Positions 37,262 to 46,134 of a stretch of 64,000 nucleotides of DNA are shown piece after piece. The notes under the pieces are model-generated. The model was not told the origin of the DNA, searched no databases, and saw only the letters and a list, made by a program, of their open reading frames with translations. The stretch lies in the NCBI RefSeq assembly GCF_000379525.1, contig NZ_KB902363.1:111618-175617 (forward strand), written 5' to 3'. Position 1 is the first letter of the stretch; the number at the start of each line of letters is the position of its first letter. Origin of the DNA: Lamprocystis purpurea DSM 4197 (lineage in GTDB: Bacteria > Pseudomonadota > Gammaproteobacteria > Chromatiales > Chromatiaceae). Both the position numbers and the translations under genes were made by a program.

Positions 37262-38355
37262 TGATCCATTACACTCAAGGCAATCTGCTCGACGCCGATG
37301 TCGAGGCGATCGTCAACACGGTCAATACCGTGGGCGTTATGGGTAAAGGCATTGCGCTCATGTTCAAAGAGCGGTTTCCGCAGAACTTTGCCGCCTACGC
37401 GGCTGTCTGTAAGGACAAGAAATTGGTGCCCGGCGGGATCTTTGTTACCGAACGCAGCGATCTGCTGGGGCCTCGCTGGGTGATCAATTTCGCCACCAAG
37501 GAGCATTGGCGTTACCCCAGCAAGATGGAATGGATCGATACGGGTCTCGCAGATCTGCGTCGCTTCATTCAGGAACATGGGGTGAAATCCATCGCCGTGC
37601 CCCCACTGGGTGCCGGCAACGGCAAACTCGACTGGTCCAAGGTGAAGCCGCGTATCGAGGCGGCGCTGTGCGACTTGAAAGATGTTGAGGTCATCGTCTA
37701 TGAGCCAACCAGCCAATACCAAAACGTAGCCAAACGCAGCGGCGTACAGAAACTCACGCCGGCCCGCGCCTTGATCGCCGAATTGGTGCGGCGCTATTGG
37801 ATACTGGGGATCGAATGCTCGCTGCTGGAGATACAGAAGCTGGCGTGGTTCCTGGAGCGTAATATCGAGATCTACGCGCTCGACGATCCGCTGGACCTTC
37901 GTTTTGAAGCCAACAAATACGGTCCCTATGCCCACCGACTACATCATTTGATTAACGGTCTGGACGGAAGCTACCTGCACTGCCATAAGCGCTTGGCCGA
38001 CGCCGGCCCCCTGGATGTCATCTGGTTCGAGGACACCAAGAAGGACTCTATCAAGGTCTATCTCGATGGTCTTGAGGCCAAACCCTACCGCGGCGCCTTC
38101 CAAGAGACCACCACGGTGATCGACGGCTATGAAACTCCCTTGGGTCTGGAGTTGCTGGCGACAACGGATTGGCTAATCTTTCGGGAAGGCTGCCCGGCGA
38201 CTGTCGAGGGCATACTGGACGGATTGAAACACTGGCCGGGCGGCGGCCCTGAAGCTGGCCCACGCAAGCTGAAGTTGTTCGACGAACGTCTCATCCGGCT
38301 GGCCCTGGATCGGCTGTCCCAGTGGGACCAAGGCAAGTTCCAAACACTGTGCTAA
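37261..38355 (+). CDS. darG: DarG-type antitoxin: macro domain plus DarT-neutralising C-terminal domain
   Basis: 364 residues. Residues 1-150 are a macro domain with [33 protein letters not shown] and [12 protein letters not shown], which removes ADP-ribose from DNA. Residues 155-364 ([21 protein letters not shown], split as [35 protein letters not shown]) match the DarG C-terminal region, known to bind DarT directly by mimicking ssDNA. It is coupled to darT and followed after 12 bases by hsdR. A shortened copy lies at 43296. Confidence 0.93.
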   Translation: MIHYTQGNLLDADVEAIVNTVNTVGVMGKGIALMFKERFPQNFAAYAAVCKDKKLVPGGIFVTERSDLLGPRWVINFATKEHWRYPSKMEWIDTGLADLRRFIQEHGVKSIAVPPLGAGNGKLDWSKVKPRIEAALCDLKDVEVIVYEPTSQYQNVAKRSGVQKLTPARALIAELVRRYWILGIECSLLEIQKLAWFLERNIEIYALDDPLDLRFEANKYGPYAHRLHHLINGLDGSYLHCHKRLADAGPLDVIWFEDTKKDSIKVYLDGLEAKPYRGAFQETTTVIDGYETPLGLELLATTDWLIFREGCPATVEGILDGLKHWPGGGPEAGPRKLKLFDERLIRLALDRLSQWDQGKFQTLC

Positions 38356-38367
38356 ACGGAAGCGATC

Positions 38368-41300
38368 ATGGCCTACCAGGACAACACCCCCGCCCAGATC
38401 AGGCTCGACGAGCGCAACCACGTCGAGAAGCCGCTGCTCGATCAACTCGCCGGCCTTGGCTGGGAGATCATCGATCTGAATAGCCATCAGACCCCGGCGC
38501 AGAGCCACCGCGACTCATTCGCGCAGGTGGTGCTGGAGCCGGTGCTGCGGGAACAACTGGTTCGGATCAATCCCTGGCTGGAACCGGATCAGGTGGACGA
38601 GGTGGTGAAACAGATCACCGGCTTTTCCGGCAAGGGCCTGCTGGAGAACAACCGGCACGTCCATGATCTGCTGCTGGGCAACACCACCGTCAGCGAGAAC
38701 CGTCAGACCGGGGAAAAGAGCCCGACGGTGCGCTTCATCGACTTCGATGGCCCGGACCCCAAGGCGAACAACCGCTTCATCGCGGTCTGCCAATTCAAGG
38801 TGCGCATCCTCGGCACCGAATACCATATCATCCCCGACATCGTGCTGTTCATCAACGGTCTGCCGGTGGTGGTGATCGAGTGCAAGTCGCCCAAGGTCAA
38901 GGAGCCGATTCCGGAGGCGATCGAGCAGTTGCTCCGCTATAGTGAGCAGCGCGGCAACCAGGGCGAGGGCAGTGCGCCGCTCTTCTATTTCAATCAATTT
39001 ACGGTGGTCACCTGTCGCGACCAGGCCAAGTTCGGCACCATCACCACCCACAGTGTGAAACACTTCTACCGCTGGGCGGACCCCTATCCGCGCACCCTGG
39101 ATGAGCTGGCCCATGGTGCCGGTTCGCCCAATGATCAGCAGCGTCTGGTCGCCGGCATGTTGGACCACCGCAACCTGTTGGACCTGATCCGGACCTTTAC
39201 CCTGTTCGCCACGACCGCCGACGGCAAAACGATCAAGATCGTCGGCCGCTATCAGCAGTTCCGGGCGGTGAAGTTGGCGGTCAAGCGGCTCTTGGCCGGC
39301 CTGACACCGCGTCAGCGCAGCGGGGTGATCTGGCACACCCAAGGCTCGGGCAAGTCGCTGACCATGATGTTCATGGTGCGTGAGATGCACCGGCATCCCG
39401 CCCTGCTGCAGTGGAAAATCGTCTTCGTCACCGACCGCACCCAGTTGGAAGAACAGCTCACCGCGACCAGTCAGGGCCTTGGCTTCACCGTCAAAGTAGC
39501 GGACAGCATCAGCCGGCTGAAGGAACTTTTGCGCACCGACTCGTCGGACCTGGTGATGGCCATGATCCACAAGTTCCGGGATGAGGAGTTGCAGGAGACC
39601 TTCCCTGAACTGAATGCGAGCCCGCACATCCTGGTGATGACCGACGAGGCCCACCGCTCCCAGTACAGCCTGCTCGGTGCCAATCTGGACCGCGCCATCC
39701 CCAATGCCGCACGCATCGGCTACACCGGCACCCCAATCGATAAGACGACCCGCGTGTTCGGTGATTACATCGACAAATACAGTATGCGCCAGGCCATCGA
39801 GGATGGCGTGACGCTGGAAATTGTTTACGAGGGGCGATCCGGGAACGCGGAGGTGGCTGACCAGCAGGCCATGGATGCGGCGTTCGCGGACCTGTTCAGC
39901 GATTACAACATCGCCCAACGGCTCCAGGTCCTGGGCTATGGTTCCAAGCTGGCCTATCTTGAGGCGGAGCCGATCATCGCCGCCAAGGCGGCCGACATGG
40001 TTGATCATTATCTTACCCAGGTCTTCCCCAACGGCTATAAGGCCCAAGTGGTGGCAAGCTCCCGCGAGGCGGCTGTACGCTATCGAAGCTGCCTTTGCAC
40101 GGCGCTGGCCGCGGCCATCGCGCGGTTGGAGCAGTCGAACCCGACCAGTCTGGACTTGGAGCGGCTGCGGCGGATGCGTGTCGGTGTGGTGATCTCCGGC
40201 GGGCAGCTCAACGACAAGAAGCCGCACCTGGAGTTGTACGCGAACCCGTCCGAACATAAACGGTTGATCGCAAGCTTCAAGCTGCCGTTCGATGCCGTGG
40301 CCGACGGCCCGCCCGACAGCAAGGGCGAGCGGATGCGAGGCGATGTGGGCATCCTGGTAGTCAACAACATGCTATTGACCGGGTTCGATGCACCGATCGA
40401 GCAGGTCCTGTATCTGGATCAGGTGATCCGCGCGCAGAACCTGTTGCAGGCCATCGCCCGGGTGAACCGGGTCGCGGGGGGCTCCAAGAGCAAGGGCTTC
40501 GTGGTGGACTATGTCGGTATCGGCCACCACTTGCAGACGGCCATCGACAACTATGATGCGCGGGAACGCCAAGAGGTGCTGGAGAACCTGAGCTTCCCGA
40601 AGGACGAACTGCGTCAGTTGGACGCCGCCGATCGTGCCGTCATGGCATTCTTAGATAAGTACGGGCTGACCGACCTGACGGATTACGATGCATTCAGTGA
40701 CCTCTTTTATGACGAGGACTGCCGTTTCGAGTATCTGCTGCACTTCCGGGAACTGACCCGCTGCCTGAACCTGGTTTTTCCGGCGCGCCAGGCGCTTCAC
40801 TATATGAAGCGCTATCAAGCGCTCGCGGAGATCAACGCGCTGGCCGCCAAACATCTGCGCGATGAACGCCTGAGTATGCGCGGCATTCCACAGAAGCTCC
40901 GTGCGCTCACCGATGCGCACCTCAAGGCACAGGGGATCGATCAGAAGGTTGCACCGATTTCGATCCTTGATGAGGGTTTCGAGGCGGAGGTCGGCAAGCA
41001 CAAACGCACCAAGACCAAGGCGGCCGAGGTGGAGCACGCCATCCGTCACCATATCGAGGTCGAGCTGAACGATGACCCCGAGCTGCAGGCCTCGTTTGCC
41101 GCGGTGCTTGCGGCCATCTTTACCGAATTCAGCGACAATTGGGAGAAGATCTACGAGGCATTGGAGAAACTGCGTCAGCGCGTGCGCGCGGCGGAACGTG
41201 AAGAGACCTATGGCCTCAACAAGAAGAAACAGATGCCGTTCTTCCGCATGTTTCGCGGTGAACTGTTTGGCGCGCCGGGGCCTGCGGATGTCCCGGCCGC

Positions 41301-41595
41301 GGTGCGCGAGGAACACGGCGAATGGTCGACGGGTTCAACACTGAACGACGATCAGATTGCCGGCCTGGTGGACCTCACGCAGCAGGTTTTCAACACGGTC
41401 GAGCGTGAACTGAAACTGACCGGATTTTGGGAGAGCATACCCGCCCGTAATAAGCTACGCGCCGAGCTGCTCATGCTCTTTCTCTCACCGCGTTTCAAGG
41501 GTCTTACCGGTATCGTCACCAAGCGGGACGCGCTCATCAGTCGGGCATTGGAGATTGCAGAGCGCAACAACGACGCGATTCTCTACGCGGCTTGA
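38368..41595 (+). CDS. hsdR: Type I restriction endonuclease subunit R
   Basis: 1075 residues. The N-terminal nuclease has PDIVLFINGLPVVVIECKSP (catalytic Glu171 and Lys173). The translocase has Walker A TQGSGKS (about 325-331), DEAH in TDEAHRSQY (about 426), YTGTPID and the VIRAQNLLQAIARVNR helicase motif VI. It cuts unmodified DNA after translocation, together with HsdM and HsdS. GGAAG lies 6 bases before the ATG. It follows darG by 12 bases, so its expression probably depends on read-through from hsdMS-darTG. Confidence 0.96.
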   Translation: MAYQDNTPAQIRLDERNHVEKPLLDQLAGLGWEIIDLNSHQTPAQSHRDSFAQVVLEPVLREQLVRINPWLEPDQVDEVVKQITGFSGKGLLENNRHVHDLLLGNTTVSENRQTGEKSPTVRFIDFDGPDPKANNRFIAVCQFKVRILGTEYHIIPDIVLFINGLPVVVIECKSPKVKEPIPEAIEQLLRYSEQRGNQGEGSAPLFYFNQFTVVTCRDQAKFGTITTHSVKHFYRWADPYPRTLDELAHGAGSPNDQQRLVAGMLDHRNLLDLIRTFTLFATTADGKTIKIVGRYQQFRAVKLAVKRLLAGLTPRQRSGVIWHTQGSGKSLTMMFMVREMHRHPALLQWKIVFVTDRTQLEEQLTATSQGLGFTVKVADSISRLKELLRTDSSDLVMAMIHKFRDEELQETFPELNASPHILVMTDEAHRSQYSLLGANLDRAIPNAARIGYTGTPIDKTTRVFGDYIDKYSMRQAIEDGVTLEIVYEGRSGNAEVADQQAMDAAFADLFSDYNIAQRLQVLGYGSKLAYLEAEPIIAAKAADMVDHYLTQVFPNGYKAQVVASSREAAVRYRSCLCTALAAAIARLEQSNPTSLDLERLRRMRVGVVISGGQLNDKKPHLELYANPSEHKRLIASFKLPFDAVADGPPDSKGERMRGDVGILVVNNMLLTGFDAPIEQVLYLDQVIRAQNLLQAIARVNRVAGGSKSKGFVVDYVGIGHHLQTAIDNYDARERQEVLENLSFPKDELRQLDAADRAVMAFLDKYGLTDLTDYDAFSDLFYDEDCRFEYLLHFRELTRCLNLVFPARQALHYMKRYQALAEINALAAKHLRDERLSMRGIPQKLRALTDAHLKAQGIDQKVAPISILDEGFEAEVGKHKRTKTKAAEVEHAIRHHIEVELNDDPELQASFAAVLAAIFTEFSDNWEKIYEALEKLRQRVRAAEREETYGLNKKKQMPFFRMFRGELFGAPGPADVPAAVREEHGEWSTGSTLNDDQIAGLVDLTQQVFNTVERELKLTGFWESIPARNKLRAELLMLFLSPRFKGLTGIVTKRDALISRALEIAERNNDAILYAA

Positions 41596-41596
41596 G

Positions 41597-42277
41597 ATGG
41601 AACTGATCTATCGCACCGTCTTCACAAAGCGCAAGACGCTCGGTATTACCGTCGAGCGGGATTGTTCCGTGGTCGTGCATGCGCCGGAAGGGACTGATCC
41701 GGAACTGATCCGGCGCACGATCGAGGCAAAGAAGCAATGGCTCTATGCCAAGACCCGCCATCCGCAAAAGGACCGGGAGCCACCCCATCCGCCCGGCAAG
41801 GAGCTGGTCTCAGGCGAGTCCATCCTTTATCTCGGGCGTCACTACCTGATCGAGATCGTCGACCGGGAGGGTTTCGCCATCGAATTTCGTAACCGCTTCA
41901 TCATCCCGCGGGCGCGCGCCGAAAGCCGCGGCGAAGTCTTTCGGGAGTGGCTGAAAGCACGCGCCCGCGAGCGCATCCTCCCGCGGGTGCGCACGCAGGC
42001 GCAGACCTTGGGGGTCACCTATGAGGAGGCGAAGATCACCGACGGACATTGCCGCTGGGGATCATGTACCCCGGACGGCAATCTCAACTTCAACTGGCGG
42101 CTGATCAAGGCGCCGCTCTTCGCGATCGATTACGTCATCGCCCATGAACTGGCCCACCTGATCGAGCCCAACCATTCTCCGCGATTCTGGAATATCGTGC
42201 GGACCGCGGTAGCCCAGATGGACAAGGCGAAGGAATGGCTGAAGGAAAACGGGCAACTGCTGGAACAGGATCTATGA
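41597..42277 (+). CDS. YgjP/SprT-type zinc metallopeptidase (DUF45/M48-like)
   Basis: 226 residues beginning 1 base after the hsdR stop. The zinc site is HELAHLIEPNHSPRFW (His183, Glu184, His187, and the downstream His of NHSPRFW), preceded by RWGSCTPDGNLNFNWRL, the hallmark of YgjP-type proteins. Such genes often end type I RM operons, suggesting a support or maturation role that is not established. ATG 41597 is taken as start; 14 earlier codons overlap hsdR. Confidence 0.9.
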   Translation: MELIYRTVFTKRKTLGITVERDCSVVVHAPEGTDPELIRRTIEAKKQWLYAKTRHPQKDREPPHPPGKELVSGESILYLGRHYLIEIVDREGFAIEFRNRFIIPRARAESRGEVFREWLKARARERILPRVRTQAQTLGVTYEEAKITDGHCRWGSCTPDGNLNFNWRLIKAPLFAIDYVIAHELAHLIEPNHSPRFWNIVRTAVAQMDKAKEWLKENGQLLEQDL

Positions 42278-42452
42278 TCGCAGACGCCATGACACAAGCA
42301 CTCCGGACCTCATGACCTCCAAGCGCGATAGGGTACGCTGTTGGCGCGAGGCCATTTGAGTAATAACGTTGCTACAGGTTAGGCGATTTGACAGACGCCG
42401 TCACCGGCAAGATCGACGTACGCGGATTAGCCCAGTAGGCGGCGGAGCCCCG

Positions 42453-42938
42453 ATGAAAACAAATACCGGCCCCGAAACCCCAGCAACCAAATTCCTGCGC
42501 AAGCACCAGGTGGCCTATTCCAGCCATCTCTACGCTTACGAAGAGCACGGCGGCACCAAGGTTTCGGCGCGCGCACTCGATGTCGACGAGCATCAGGTGG
42601 TGAAAACGCTGGTCATGGAGGACGAGTCGGAAAAGCCGTTGATCGTGCTGATGCACGGCGATTGCAAGGTGTCGACCAAGGAACTGGCGCGGCAGATCGG
42701 CTGCAAGAAGGTGGAGCCGTGCAAGCCGGAGGTGGCGAACCGCCATACCGGCTTCCTGGTGGGCGGAACCAGCCCCTTCGGAACGAAAAAAGCCATGCCG
42801 ATCTATATTGAAAGGACCATCCTGGATTTGCCGCTGATCTATATCAACGGCGGTCGTCGCGGCTATCTGGTGGGCATCGATCCGCAGGACCTTCAGCGCT
42901 TGCTCTCTCCGATCGTCGTCCAGGCCGTGCTGAAATGA
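42453..42938 (+). CDS. ybaK: YbaK-type Cys-tRNA(Pro)/aminoacyl-tRNA deacylase
   Basis: 161 residues from ATG 42453. YbaK/ProX-like fold: EEHGGTKVSARALDVDEHQVVKTLV (split as GTKVSARALDVDEHQVVKT), the Lys in VKTLVME, GDCKVSTKELAR and GGTSPFGTKKAMP. It hydrolyses mischarged Cys-tRNA(Pro). The protein looks complete and of normal length, so it is an ordinary housekeeping gene inside the island. The 175 bases upstream hold no gene. Confidence 0.92.
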   Translation: MKTNTGPETPATKFLRKHQVAYSSHLYAYEEHGGTKVSARALDVDEHQVVKTLVMEDESEKPLIVLMHGDCKVSTKELARQIGCKKVEPCKPEVANRHTGFLVGGTSPFGTKKAMPIYIERTILDLPLIYINGGRRGYLVGIDPQDLQRLLSPIVVQAVLK

Positions 42939-42984
42939 TGCTGCGGCGATGACCAGGGCACCGGTCGTTAGCTTTCCGTTCCGG

Positions 42985-43110
42985 CTCCCACGCTCCAGCG
43001 TCAATGCCATTAAGTGAAGCGCCGACGGCGCGGCTTCTCGTTCCCACGTCATCTCGTTCCCACGCTCCAGCGTGGGAATGCCGTCCGGCCGCTCCAGCGG
43101 CCCGAGGCGC
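42985..43110. repeat. REP-like palindromes upstream of the second darTG copy
   Basis: A half copy (CCCACGCTCCAGCGT, 42988) and a full copy (43048-43105, with TCCCACGCTCCAGCGTGGGA then GGCCGCTCCAGCGGCC). Its right end joins the same AACCGAGCTTGTGG flank that precedes the intact darT, so the repeat was probably part of the duplicated unit. Confidence 0.75.
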
Positions 43111-43135
43111 CAACCGAGCTTGTGGAATTAAGCGC

Positions 43136-43318
43136 ATGTCACTGAATCTGAACGCAGAGAAGGTGCTGATATTTCGAATAATCCACGCGCAGAATCTGCC
43201 GTGGGTTATGGCTCATGGCCTGCATTGCGGAAACTCCGAAATCCAAGATCCGAACTTCCGCACGATCGGCAATCCGGACCGGGTTGGTATTGCTGATGAT
43301 TCATTACACGCAAGGTAA
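43136..43318 (+). pseudogene. Decayed darT copy (N-terminal 49 codons only)
   Basis: Starts [20 protein letters not shown], parallel to the intact darT at 36620, then jumps at NPDR to the DNA that follows the intact toxin stop, and ends out of frame after 60 codons. In the intact copy the missing segment (481 bases) is bounded by the 10-bp direct repeat GACCTGATTG at 36761 and 37242, which explains the deletion. Catalytic residues are lost, so no toxin activity is expected. Confidence 0.85.
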
Positions 43319-43994
43319 TCTGCTCGACGCTGATGTCGCGGCGATCGTTAATACGGTCAATAACGTCGCCAAACGCAGCGGCGTACAGCAGCTCACACCG
43401 GCTCGTGCCTTGATCGCCGAACTGGTGCGGCGTTATTGGATCCTGGGTATCGAATGCTCTCTGCTGGAGATACAGAAACTCGCTTGGTTCCTGGAACGCA
43501 ATATCGAGATCTACGCGCTCGATAATCCGCTGGACCTTCGTTTTGAAGCCAATAAATACGGTCCCTATGCCCACCGACTCCACCACCTGATCAACGGTCT
43601 GGACGGAAGCTACCTGCACTGTGACAAGCGCTTGGCCGACGCCGGCCCCCTGGATGTCATCTGGTTCGAGGACACCAAGAAGGACTATATCAAGGTCTAT
43701 CTCGATGGTCTTGAGGCCAAGCCCTACCGCGGCGCCTTCCAGGAGACCACCGCGTTGATCGACGGATATGAAACCCCCTTGGGTCTGGAACTGCTGGCGA
43801 CAACGGATTGGCTGATCTGCCGGGAAGGCTGCCCAACGACTGTCGAGGGCATTTTGCACGGATTGAAACATTGGCCAGGCGGGGGACCTGAGGCTGGCCC
43901 GCGCAAGCTGAAGTTGTTTGACGAGCGTCTTATCCGGCTGGCCCTGGAGCGCCTATCCCAATGGGGCCAGGGCAAGCTCCAAACAGTGTGCTAA
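43296..43994 (+). CDS. DarG-like protein lacking the macro domain, C-terminal domain intact
   Basis: 232 residues. The first 22 match DarG ([20 protein letters not shown]), then 132 codons are missing in frame and the sequence resumes at [20 protein letters not shown] (split as [19 protein letters not shown]), continuing to the same stop as DarG with only scattered substitutions. The missing part contains both nucleotide-binding loops of the macro domain. The C-terminal domain, which neutralises DarT by direct binding, is kept open over 210 codons. It could act as a de-ribosylation-defective second antitoxin, or be a remnant. Confidence 0.8.
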   Translation: MIHYTQGNLLDADVAAIVNTVNNVAKRSGVQQLTPARALIAELVRRYWILGIECSLLEIQKLAWFLERNIEIYALDNPLDLRFEANKYGPYAHRLHHLINGLDGSYLHCDKRLADAGPLDVIWFEDTKKDYIKVYLDGLEAKPYRGAFQETTALIDGYETPLGLELLATTDWLICREGCPTTVEGILHGLKHWPGGGPEAGPRKLKLFDERLIRLALERLSQWGQGKLQTVC

Positions 43995-44023
43995 AAATGA
44001 TAATAATACTTGCCCAGTCTCTA

Positions 44024-44061
44024 CGCGTGGGAATGCAGCCTTCGCCGCTCCAGCGGCCAGT
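44024..44061. repeat. Degraded REP-like palindrome
   Basis: GCGTGGGAATGCAGCC followed by CGCTCCAGCGGCC is a worn copy of the island's REP-like pair, located between the DarG-like gene and the vapB remnant. Confidence 0.55.
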
Positions 44062-44119
44062 AGGACAACGTGGGGACCAAAGGTCATCCGGATGCCACCA
44101 AAATGAAGAGTTTACCGCC

Positions 44120-44380
44120 ATGCAAGCGATCGAGTTTGAAGCCATACCGGAGCAGCACACAATTCGGATACCGGAAGACATCCCGGACGGGGTCCCCTTG
44201 CGCGTCTTGCTGCTGTGGGAATCTCCCCCTCGAATCCGACACGGACTTCAAGAACCTGTTCGCAAGCGTCACTGAAGGATTGACTGACGAAGACTTGAGC
44301 CGCCCGCGCGACTTGGCTCGGGAGGAGACTGAATGGGTATCTGATCGATACCAACGTCTTGTCGGAGCTTCAGAAATCTG
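44120..44380 (+). pseudogene. vapBC toxin-antitoxin remnant
   Basis: MQAIEFEAIPEQHTIRIPED begins like a VapB-type antitoxin, shifts frame near 44220, and continues as SDTDFKNLFASVTEGLTDED to EETEW. Directly after it the frame GYLIDTNVLSELQKSG (44335-44380) is the start of a VapC PIN-domain toxin with its first catalytic Asp, but the ATG is out of frame by one base and the gene stops at the junction with hsdR-like sequence. Both genes are broken. Confidence 0.75.
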
Positions 44381-45262
44381 GTCTACGACCTGCGCGCCCG
44401 GCTGGATGTCGCCGGCTACTACGATGACTTCGAGATTGCGCGCGTGGTGGCCGTGGAACTGGACCCCGCGGCGACCCAGCGGAAACTGATCGCTGCATTG
44501 GAGCCGGTGGCGGATCGGCTGCTGAGGCGCTTCAAGGCGGAGCGTGAGGCGTTGGACGCCGCCAAGGGCAGGGCGGATGCCGCCGCGGCGCAGGCCGCCC
44601 AGGACGCGATGAACGCGCTGCTCCTGTTCAAGCGCAACCTGGGGGCGTTCTTGCGCGTCTATGCCTTCCTCTCGCAGATCTTCGACTACGGCAATACCGC
44701 CATTGAGCAGCGGGCACTGTTCTACAAGCGCCTGCTGCCGCTGCTGGATTTCGGGCGGGCGCGCGAAGGGGTGGATCTGTCGAAGCTGCGGCTCACCCAC
44801 CATGGGCTTCACGATCAGGGCAAACGCAACCTGTCGCTCACCGGCGGCGAGCGGCTGGCGCCCATGACGGAGGCCGGCAGCGGGGAGGTGCGGGAGCAGG
44901 CGCGGGCGCGTTTCGCCGAGATCATCGCGGCGGTCAACGACCTCTTCGAGGGCACCCTGACCGACGACGACAAGCTGGTCTATGTGAACAACGTGCTCAA
45001 GGGCAAGCTTTTGGAGTCCGAGACCCTGGTTCAGCAGGCCCGCAGCAACACCAAGGAGCAATTCGCGACCTCGCCGGACCTCGCCAACGCGCTGCTGAAC
45101 GCGATCATCGACGCCTGCGCCGCCCATGGCGCCATGAGCAAGCAAGCACTCGACTCCGAGCGGGTACGCCGCGGGCTCCAGGACATCCTACTGGGACCAG
45201 GGCAGCTTTGGGAGGCACTGCGCGAGCACGACGACGGGCCACGACCGGTCCAGGGTCGCTGA
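44381..45262 (+). pseudogene. 3' fragment of a second type I restriction subunit R gene
   Basis: About 294 codons in one frame from VYDLRARLDVAGYYDDF to the stop. ARVVAVELDPAAT, FLSQIFDYGNTAIEQRALFY, KLRLTHHGLHDQGKR, LTDDDKLVYVNNVLKGKLLE and SKQALDSERVRRGLQDILLG are typical of the C-terminus of long HsdR proteins. The sequence is unrelated to the C-terminus of the intact HsdR at 38-41.6 kb. The 5' nuclease and translocase parts are absent, so it is a relic of another RM system, joined to vapC at 44380. Confidence 0.85.
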
Positions 45263-45284
45263 AGCTCATCCCGCGGTTCCCCGT

Positions 45285-45545
45285 GGGAGCGGCCTCCGGC
45301 CGCGATGGGGCCGCACGGGATCGTCCCGTCATTCCGGCAGGATGCCGGAATCCAGTGCCGGGGAGGGTGCTTGTCAGTGGGGCTCAGGGGTAAACCCGGA
45401 TTCGGCAATTGCTCACACCAAGACACAAAGAACACAAAAACAAATTACTGAAAATGTCGGGCCGATCAGCGCGCGGGTGACCTGCTGGACCAGCCGATCG
45501 TGTTGAATCGCTTAGTGATCTTCGTGTCTTTGTGTGAGAACAGCG
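45285..45545. repeat. Repeat-rich gap after the hsdR fragment
   Basis: No gene is seen. It contains ATTCCGGCAGGATGCCGGAAT (45330 region, also at 22333), and an inverted pair in which ACACCAAGACACAAAG near 45416 faces CTTCGTGTCTTTGTGTGAGA near 45520. The latter resembles the inverted pair at 36092-36156. Confidence 0.65.
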
Positions 45546-45556
45546 CTTTCTGGGGG

Positions 45557-45820
45557 TTAGGGCGCGACCCGCCGGCTGGAACCCTGTCTCGGTACCACGG
45601 GACGCTGGAGCGTCCCGACTGTTTCGATCATCAGGTGATAATGGTTGGTCATGAGGCAGTAGGCATGGCAAATCCAATTATAGCGGGCCACCGTCTCGGC
45701 CAATATATCCGGAAACGCCTCGCGGCTCGCGTCGTCCTCGTAGATCGCCTCGCGCCGATCACCACGGGAGGTGACGTGGTAGAGGGCGGCGGGAAACTCG
45801 ATGCGTAACGGTCTTGCCAT
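45557..45820 (-). pseudogene. Truncated REP-associated tyrosine transposase (RAYT, IS200-like)
   Basis: MARPLRIEFPAALYHVTSRG and CLMTNHYHLMIET carry the N-terminus and the HUH-type metal-binding motif of Y1 transposases linked to REP palindromes. After MIET, at about 45620, the frame enters a palindrome (GGGACGCTGGAGCGTCCC) and ends within 20 unrelated codons, so the catalytic Tyr region is lost. A full-length RAYT of this family once mobilised REP-like hairpins; here it sits among many of them. Confidence 0.88.
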
Positions 45821-45860
45821 GCAAGGAGTTTAGGCGAAAGTTGGGGGAATGCAGCAATGC

Positions 45861-45902
45861 GAGAACTGACCCCGGTCCGACGAGAGCTGACCCCGGTCCG
45901 AC
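45861..45902. repeat. Two-unit 21-bp tandem repeat
   Basis: Two adjoining units of GAGAACTGACCCCGGTCCGA plus one base, differing at one position. Such paired repeats are common in insertion-sequence ends, but no transposase remains next to them. The stretch from 45821 to 46134 has no convincing gene. Confidence 0.5.
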
Positions 45903-46134
45903 GGAAAGGGGAATGAGCCGCGGTCGGCGCCTGGCCATGGTTGCCGCAGTCGGGAGGGATGTTGCGAGCGGTATGCGCAGGGCGATGGAACGACGGGCAC
46001 TAAATCGTGGTCCGGCCCATCGGCACCCTGGTGGACCTAGCGCCCATGCTCAAGGTCCGCGTCAGTGACCAGCAAGTGACGATGGAGGGCGCCCGCGGTC
46101 GACGCCCCCGCTGCGGGATGGGGATGCATTTGGA

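Noticed and set aside
38515..40257. 580-codon minus-strand frame opposite hsdR
   Set aside because: Antisense shadow; all motifs are in HsdR on the plus strand.
43296..43994. Sequencing or assembly error as cause of the short darG copy
   Set aside because: The two copies differ at many scattered positions and have different flanks, and the two deletions are bounded by short repeats in the intact copy, so a real duplicate is more likely.
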